A DNA stretch of 56,369 nt from Commensalibacter papalotli (GTDB taxonomy: Bacteria > Pseudomonadota > Alphaproteobacteria > Acetobacterales > Acetobacteraceae), in NCBI RefSeq assembly GCF_947179115.1, contig NZ_CAMXCI010000006.1:1-56369 (forward strand). The letters are read 5' to 3'. This document shows, in pieces, positions 51,571-56,369 of the stretch; position 1 is the first letter of the stretch; the number at the start of each line of letters is the position of its first letter. The notes beneath the pieces were generated by a model. The model did not search any database, had not been told where the DNA came from, and saw nothing but the letters and a program-made list of their open reading frames with translations. The translations under genes and the position numbers were made by a program.

Positions 51571-51831
51571 TATGTGTGAGCTTTGCTGAAAAAAGAAAAT
51601 ACGAAGCGATGTAAAACAAAAAATCCTTTTGTATAATTAGAACCTATCTTTTAACAAAAAAATTATAAAAAGGGTAGGTAGTGAACAAATGTTAATTTAT
51701 TATACTTTATTTATATGTATTTAATTGTTTTTCTAAAATAAATCAACAAAAATATCATTTTTTATAGGATTTTAATATATATAACTTAATATAATAGTGA
51801 TTTATTTTATATGAGATTATCATCAAGAATT

Positions 51832-52812
51832 TTAAATTTCAAAGTCCATAATTGGCCTGAAATAAACTTTATCTCCTTTGTTTAAGTTATTTAAATCACG
51901 GGTAGTATTAGGAACTTGGGCTTCAATAGGATAATCACTGTCTTTGGGTTTTAAAACGATTTTTGTTACTGCACCAAGAGGGCGAATATCGATTGCTTCA
52001 GCCTCAAAATATCCTATTTTTTCGGTATGAATGCTGAGGATAATTTCATGAGGTCTGAACGTGAAATTTTGTTCACCAACTGAAAAGTGATTTGTTTCCC
52101 CAAGGAAATGATAAACGAAATCATTTTTGGGTGTGTCTAATATCTCTTTGGGTGATCCAATTTGCTCAATAACCCCTTTGTTCATAATCACAACGCGATC
52201 CGCAATTTCCATTGCTTCTTCTTGGTCATGGGTAACGAAAACGCTGGTCAGTTGTATTTCATGGTGTAAATTAGATAACCATTGTCTTAGCTCTCTTCGG
52301 ACTTTAGTATCTAAAGCCGAGAAAGGTTCGTCCAACAGTAATACGCTGGGATCAATCGCCAAGGCACGTGCCAATGCAACACGTTGTTTTTGACCGCCTG
52401 ATAATTCCTCTGGATATCGATTGGCTAAATTACCTAGTTGCACCATTTCTAATAGATGTTCAGCTTTTGCTAAAATATTGGATGCAGAAGGCCTTTCTTT
52501 TTTTGGTTTTACACGTAATCCAAACGAAATATTTTCTAAAACAGTCATATGCTGAAACAGAGCAAAATGTTGAAACATATACCCAATGCGACGTTCACGA
52601 ATATCTTTTTTTGAAATATCTTGGTCGTTAAAAAAGATTTGACCAGAGCTTGGTTGTTCCAATCCTGCGATAATACGTAAGAGGCTTGTTTTTCCACAGC
52701 CTGAAGGGCCAAGAAGGGCGATTAATTCACCTTTACGAATATCTAGATTGATATTTTGTAAGACATGAAATTGATTAAAATATTTATTTAATTCTTTAAT
52801 ACGGATATTCAT
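51832..52812 (-). CDS. cysA: Sulfate ABC transporter, ATP-binding protein
   Basis: A 326-residue ATPase from the ATG at 52812, one base after the cysW stop, with AGGAC as ribosome site; a longer frame to 52857 lies inside cysW. Seen: Walker A LLGPSGCGKTSLLRI, Q-loop MFQHFALFQHMTV, signature LSGGQKQRVALARALA, Walker B VLLLDEPFSALD, and H-loop TSVFVTHDQEEAME. The C-terminal 80 residues form a TOBE-like regulatory domain. It powers sulfate/thiosulfate import with CysT, CysW and the binding protein. Confidence 0.95.
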   Translation of the reverse strand: MNIRIKELNKYFNQFHVLQNINLDIRKGELIALLGPSGCGKTSLLRIIAGLEQPSSGQIFFNDQDISKKDIRERRIGYMFQHFALFQHMTVLENISFGLRVKPKKERPSASNILAKAEHLLEMVQLGNLANRYPEELSGGQKQRVALARALAIDPSVLLLDEPFSALDTKVRRELRQWLSNLHHEIQLTSVFVTHDQEEAMEIADRVVIMNKGVIEQIGSPKEILDTPKNDFVYHFLGETNHFSVGEQNFTFRPHEIILSIHTEKIGYFEAEAIDIRPLGAVTKIVLKPKDSDYPIEAQVPNTTRDLNNLNKGDKVYFRPIMDFEI

Positions 52813-52813
52813 T

Positions 52814-53653
52814 TTATTGTCCTGCCTCTGAATGAGCATTCGTAATTCTGCGTTCACACCATTGTCTTATAAACAAGATAATCATGGCCATTATTAACAA
52901 TATAATAGAGATACTGAAGGCAGCAGTTGCATTATATTCGTTATATAAAATTTCTATTTGTAAAGGCAGGGTGTTGGTTAGCCCTTCAATATGACCAGAG
53001 ATAATGGATACCGCTCCGAATTCTCCCATGGCTCTGGCAGTACACATCACCACGCCATGTAATAGAGCCCAACGGATATTTGGAAACGTGACATGCCAGA
53101 AAATCTGCCATCCATTCGCTCCTAATAACCGAGCAGCTTCTTCTTCGGTATTGCCTTGTTCTTGCATCAAAGAAATTAATGAACGAGCAACAAAAGGAAA
53201 CGTTACAAAAATAGTAGCAAGCACAATGCCTGGAACAGCATAGATCACTTGTAAATTATACTCCATTAAAAAAGGGTATAAAATGCTTTGTGAACCATAA
53301 AGTAGGGTATAAATTAATCCGACAATAATGGGGGATATGGAAAATGGCAGGTCGATTAAAGTCGTCAGTAAGTTCTTGCCAACAAAATCATATTTTGTGA
53401 TACACCACGCAGCCATTACCCCGAAAATAACATTTAAAATGACAGAAAGTAGCGTGGCAAATAATGTTAATTTTAATGCTGATAACGCAACTGGGTTGGC
53501 AAAAGTATGCCAAAAAAACCCAAGCCCTTTTGAAAGCCCCTCAATCAAAATAACGGATAAAGGTGCCAGGAAAATAACACCAAATACAATCCATGTCATC
53601 ATTAAAAGTACTGATCTTTTGAGGTTACTTTGTTTATAGATTACTGGCGTCAT
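52814..53653 (-). CDS. cysW: Sulfate ABC transporter permease CysW
   Basis: A 279-residue inner-membrane permease with about six hydrophobic helices. The EAA loop reads EEEAARLLGANGWQIFWHVTFPNI, the site of contact with CysA; GEFGAVSIISGHIEG is the CysW-type sequence after it. It overlaps cysT by 4 bases (53650-53653) and ends one base before the cysA ATG, so the operon is tightly coupled. Confidence 0.95.
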   Translation of the reverse strand: MTPVIYKQSNLKRSVLLMMTWIVFGVIFLAPLSVILIEGLSKGLGFFWHTFANPVALSALKLTLFATLLSVILNVIFGVMAAWCITKYDFVGKNLLTTLIDLPFSISPIIVGLIYTLLYGSQSILYPFLMEYNLQVIYAVPGIVLATIFVTFPFVARSLISLMQEQGNTEEEAARLLGANGWQIFWHVTFPNIRWALLHGVVMCTARAMGEFGAVSIISGHIEGLTNTLPLQIEILYNEYNATAAFSISIILLIMAMIILFIRQWCERRITNAHSEAGQ

Positions 53654-54519
53654 GATGATTTCTTTTTAGAAAAACGGGGGATAGATAAATGCGTAATGAA
53701 CCAAATCAAGCGATGTGGTTTAATCCAACGTTGAATGATATTGATGGCAAATAATAAAGCAAAAGAAATCAGCAACATCAACAAACTGATAACCGTAGCG
53801 CCTGTATAATCAAATTGATCAAGCTTAGAGACAATTAAAATGGGTAAAATTTCGGTTTTATAAGGGATATTTGCTGCAATAAAAACAACAGATCCATACT
53901 CGCCTAAACTACGTGCCATTGCCAAGGAAAACCCCGTTAACCATGCAGGGAATAACATTGGAAAAATAATATATAAAAAGCTTTGTAAGGGTGTTGCCCC
54001 TAATGTCTTTGCAGCTTCTTCGACAGAATAAGGAATATCCTTGATAATCGGTTCAAGCGTTCTGATAGTAAAAGGAATAGTGACAAATACCATTGCAATT
54101 ATAATGCCAAGGGGGGTGTAGGCAACTTTAAAAGGTAAAAGAGAGCCAAGTAATCCATTGGGTGCATATAAAGTTGTCAAAGCAATACCTGCAATCGCTG
54201 TGGGTAAAGCCAAGGGAAGATCAACCATTGAATCAATGATTTTTTTTCCTGTAAAAGAATAACGTGTCAACATCCATGCTAAAAATACACCAAGAATTGA
54301 AGCCAATAAAGAGGCATAAAAAGAGGTATATAAAGATAATTTTAAAGCACTTTGTAATTGTTTATTGCCGAGAATAGTCATAAGCTGGTCAAAGTGAATA
54401 TGACTGGCATATAAAAAGAGTGCAGCCAAAGGGAGTAAAACAATTAAGGAAAGCCAAGATAACGTATATCCTAAACTTAGCCAGAATCCTGGAATGACTG
54501 AATATTTAGAAGAAAACAT
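53650..54519 (-). CDS. cysT: Sulfate ABC transporter permease CysT (CysU)
   Basis: A 289-residue permease partner of CysW, with six hydrophobic helices. Seen: DLPLALPTAIAGIALTTLY, the EAA loop SVEEAAKTLGATPLQSFLYI, and the SLGEYGSVVFIAANIPYKTE segment that identifies the T subunit. ATG at 54519. It follows the binding protein gene by 22 bases and overlaps cysW by 4. Confidence 0.95.
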   Translation of the reverse strand: MFSSKYSVIPGFWLSLGYTLSWLSLIVLLPLAALFLYASHIHFDQLMTILGNKQLQSALKLSLYTSFYASLLASILGVFLAWMLTRYSFTGKKIIDSMVDLPLALPTAIAGIALTTLYAPNGLLGSLLPFKVAYTPLGIIIAMVFVTIPFTIRTLEPIIKDIPYSVEEAAKTLGATPLQSFLYIIFPMLFPAWLTGFSLAMARSLGEYGSVVFIAANIPYKTEILPILIVSKLDQFDYTGATVISLLMLLISFALLFAINIIQRWIKPHRLIWFITHLSIPRFSKKKSS

Positions 54520-54541
54520 TAAACTTCCTTAATTAAAAAAA

Positions 54542-55567
54542 TTAGCGATTAATTTCACTCATAATTCTGTCAAATATTTTATTATCCTTAAAAAATTTGT
54601 TATTTATTTCTTTCCATCCTTTAAATACTTTGTCAATAGGTATTAATTTTAAGGTGTGAAATTTATCTTTGTATTCTTCTGCTATTTTTGGGTTACTGGG
54701 ACGATAATAATATTGTGCCGCCAGAGTTTGTCCCACGTCACTATAGAGGTAATTTAAATACCCTTCTGCTACAACACGCGTGCCTTTTCTATCAACAACA
54801 GAATCTACGACGGCTACTGGTGGTTCTGCTAGAATAGAAACAGAAGGAGTAATAAGCTCAAACTCTCCAGGTTTTGATTCGTTCAAAGCCATATAAGCTT
54901 CGTTTTCCCAAGAAATTAAAACATCACCTAATCCTCTTTGAATAAAGCTGAGGCTGGATGATCGAGCGCCTGTATCTAAAATAGGGGCATGTTGATAAAG
55001 TTGTTTGACAAAATCATATGCTTTTGCTTCAGAACCATATTTTTCCAAAGCATATGCCCAAGCAGCCAAGAAATTCCAACGTGCAACACCAGATGTTTTG
55101 GGATTGGGGGTCAGTATTTGCACCCCAGGTTTAATTAAATCGCCCCAATCATGAATATTTTTTGGGTTTCCTTTGCGTACCAAGAATACAATAGTCGAGT
55201 AATAGGGGCTACTATGATAAGGCAATTTGCTTTGCCATTTAGGATCAATAAGCTGTTTATATTTATTGAGTGCGTCTATGTCGCCCGATAAAGCAAGGGT
55301 AACGACGTCCCCTTGCATACCATCGATGACGGATCGTGCTTGTTTCCCAGATGGACCATGAGATTCATAAACAACTACATGATCCCCTGTTTTTTCTTTC
55401 CAATATTGTGCAAAGGCTTGATTATAGGCGTGATAAAATGCCCGTGTTGGATCATACGATACATTTAATAATGTCACCGTTTTAGCAATGCTGGTTTGGA
55501 GATATAGAGGAGCGATCAGTAAAATAGCAGCTAAAATTTTCCAAATTTTTGGTTGGTACGGTTTCAT
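54542..55567 (-). CDS. sbp: Sulfate-binding periplasmic protein
   Basis: A 341-residue solute-binding protein, first gene of the sulfate transport operon. Residues 1-28 form a signal peptide ending at IAKTVTLLNVSYD. Family motifs: VSYDPTRAFYHAYNQAF, YESHGPSGKQARSVIDG (sulfate-coordinating loop), GDVVTLALSGDIDAL, PNPKTSGVARWNFLAAWAYA, and WENEAYMAL. It captures sulfate, perhaps thiosulfate, for CysTWA. Together with cysHDN the cell is equipped to make its cysteine sulfur from sulfate. Sbp and CysP are hard to separate by eye. Confidence 0.94.
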   Translation of the reverse strand: MKPYQPKIWKILAAILLIAPLYLQTSIAKTVTLLNVSYDPTRAFYHAYNQAFAQYWKEKTGDHVVVYESHGPSGKQARSVIDGMQGDVVTLALSGDIDALNKYKQLIDPKWQSKLPYHSSPYYSTIVFLVRKGNPKNIHDWGDLIKPGVQILTPNPKTSGVARWNFLAAWAYALEKYGSEAKAYDFVKQLYQHAPILDTGARSSSLSFIQRGLGDVLISWENEAYMALNESKPGEFELITPSVSILAEPPVAVVDSVVDRKGTRVVAEGYLNYLYSDVGQTLAAQYYYRPSNPKIAEEYKDKFHTLKLIPIDKVFKGWKEINNKFFKDNKIFDRIMSEINR

Positions 55568-55755
55568 TATATGGACATTCTAATGATAAAAGAAGAAAAT
55601 ATAGTTCAAGGTATATAGGATATAGTAATTTTATCAAAATTTAAAGTGTTTTATTTAAAATACTATTTTTTATAGTTGTTATTTTTTTAAATAATGAGTT
55701 TGGAGAATCAACGTTTGCAGCGATTTCCTCTATAAAGAGTAAAGAAATAGAATTT

Positions 55756-55783
55756 AAAAAAGAAAAAAGAAAAAAGAAAAAAG
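55756..55783 (+). repeat. Tandem heptanucleotide repeat, (AAAAAAG) x 4
   Basis: Four perfect copies of A6G, ending 18 bases before the GTG at 55802. The last copy runs into GGAAC, so AAGGA of a possible ribosome site is part of the repeat. Seven is not a multiple of three, but the repeat is outside the coding frame. Copy-number change would alter the leader of the next gene. Confidence 0.9.
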
Positions 55784-55801
55784 GAACAATTAACAGGGGA
55801 A

Positions 55802-56233
55802 GTGAATCGAACCTTTTCAACTTTTATGAAAACGGCATGCAAGCGATTACAAGAAGTGGCCAAAATTGATACGATCAAAGCCTTAGATCAAATCTCGATT
55901 TGGTTTGAGGAGGCAGCTCACGATGGTGAGGCAGTGTTAAAAGCCATTGAAACAGGATGGGGTAAGGAATATCCCATTGGGTATATTTCCAAAGTGATTT
56001 CCAACGTTTCACATAGGTTAGTAACGTCAGAACGGTGGGTGATTGATGGTGGAAAACATGATGATGATCCTGCTTTTCGAATGCTTTCAAGGGATGAACA
56101 ACTTGCGTTATTAATTTTGGAAAAACAACAAAATATTCCAAAATGGCTAATCAAACATACCGAGAATTATCAACCTTCAGTATTTAAATACTTGATTGCC
56201 AAAGGTTTGATTCCTCAGAGGGTTGGTGCGTGA
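55802..56233 (+). CDS. Unknown protein coupled to ssb
   Basis: A 143-residue protein I do not recognise. It is mostly alpha-helical in character and charged: ACKRLQEVAKIDTIKALDQI, WVIDGGKHDDDPAFRMLSRD, then LALLILEKQQNIPKWLIKHT and a C-terminal KYLIAKGLIP. No signal peptide or membrane segment. The frame opens at a GTG at 55802; an ATG at 55826 is an alternative. AGGGGA lies only 1-2 bases before the GTG, too close for a normal ribosome site. Its TGA overlaps the ATG of the following ssb by one base. Such pairing suggests a role in DNA metabolism of a mobile element, but this is inference. Confidence 0.65.
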   Translation: MNRTFSTFMKTACKRLQEVAKIDTIKALDQISIWFEEAAHDGEAVLKAIETGWGKEYPIGYISKVISNVSHRLVTSERWVIDGGKHDDDPAFRMLSRDEQLALLILEKQQNIPKWLIKHTENYQPSVFKYLIAKGLIPQRVGA

Positions 56234-56369
56234 TGATAAGCAGTATAAACATGATGAATCTGGCTGGTTATCTAGGCAATGATCCAGAGATTAAAACAAC
56301 TCAATCAGGCAAAGAAACAGCCAGTTTTTCCTTGGCAACTAAACAGAAATGGAAAGATCAAGAACGAAC
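56233..56369 (+). CDS. ssb: Single-stranded DNA-binding protein (5' part)
   Basis: An ATG at 56233, overlapping the previous stop by one base, opens a frame to the window end: 45 residues seen. MMNLAGYLGNDPEIKTTQSG, then KETASFSLATKQKWKD, is the start of the OB fold of SSB. Real SSB proteins begin in the same way (N..GrLGxDPE, then FslA.. and W.d). The rest, including the acidic tip, is outside. It may be a second, element-borne ssb rather than the housekeeping one; the context (coupled unknown gene, no uvrA nearby) hints at this only. Confidence 0.85.
   Translation, partial: MISSINMMNLAGYLGNDPEIKTTQSGKETASFSLATKQKWKDQER

Noticed and set aside
51571..51831. SAM or other sulfur riboswitch between cysA and cysH
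   Set aside because: No conserved riboswitch core; only an imperfect inverted repeat at 51642-51679.

Overview
The window looks like chromosome from a low-GC acetic acid bacterium (Acetobacteraceae). Commensalibacter or a close insect-gut relative is my best guess. This rests on gene content and AT-rich composition, not on any marker gene: an OprB-type sugar porin, the transaldolase / glucose-6-phosphate isomerase / short 6-phosphogluconate dehydrogenase set, gluconokinase, a Hint-domain repeat protein, a GltD-like flavoprotein beside pyruvate:ferredoxin oxidoreductase, and alphaproteobacterial-looking cys genes. I saw no rRNA, tRNA, CRISPR array or insertion sequence.

Layout. 1-3000: the start of an oprB porin gene (cut by the left edge), hisC, an ankyrin-repeat gene and two doubtful small ORFs. 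3300-9470: central carbon genes tkt, tal, pgi, gnd with stem-loop terminators. 9800-15100: a GltD-like flavoprotein with ferredoxin domains followed by pyruvate:ferredoxin oxidoreductase (nifJ). 15180-19460: a glycosyltransferase, a HAD phosphatase, then pgl, rpiA and gntK, which complete the pentose phosphate/gluconate route. 19440-23730: a copper block (OprC-like TonB receptor, DUF2946 protein, TonB, SCO-like protein). 24100-28900: glycine-zipper lipoprotein, polA, a small zinc-finger gene and an exported alpha/beta hydrolase. 28890-31830: an anaerobic ribonucleotide reductase operon in which the glycyl-radical tail is a separate small ORF. 32390-34850: a repeat/Hint protein with a frameshift at a G7 tract. 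35590-41840: a second GltD-like/PFOR module plus a dihydroorotate-dehydrogenase-like gene. 42350-47940: a full lacI-lacZ-lacY operon of enterobacterial type, including a near-copy of the lac operator. 48030-55570: GNAT, cysN, cysD, cysH, then the sulfate ABC transporter cysA-cysW-cysT-sbp. 55750-56369: an A6G heptanucleotide repeat, an unknown gene and the start of an ssb gene.

How it fits together. Glucose-6-phosphate and gluconate are handled by pgi, pgl, gntK, gnd, rpiA, tkt and tal, giving reducing power and triose phosphates. The two PFOR modules could oxidise pyruvate to acetyl-CoA and, through the paired flavoprotein, pass electrons to a nicotinamide cofactor. With class III ribonucleotide reductase this suggests growth at low oxygen, unexpected for a group known for aerobic oxidative metabolism but sensible in an insect gut. 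The lac operon adds beta-galactoside use and is best explained by transfer from a gut gammaproteobacterium together with its own regulatory circuit. The observations I rate highest are the lac operon with conserved operator, the detached glycyl-radical domain, the duplicated two-part PFOR modules and the G7 frameshift in the Hint protein.
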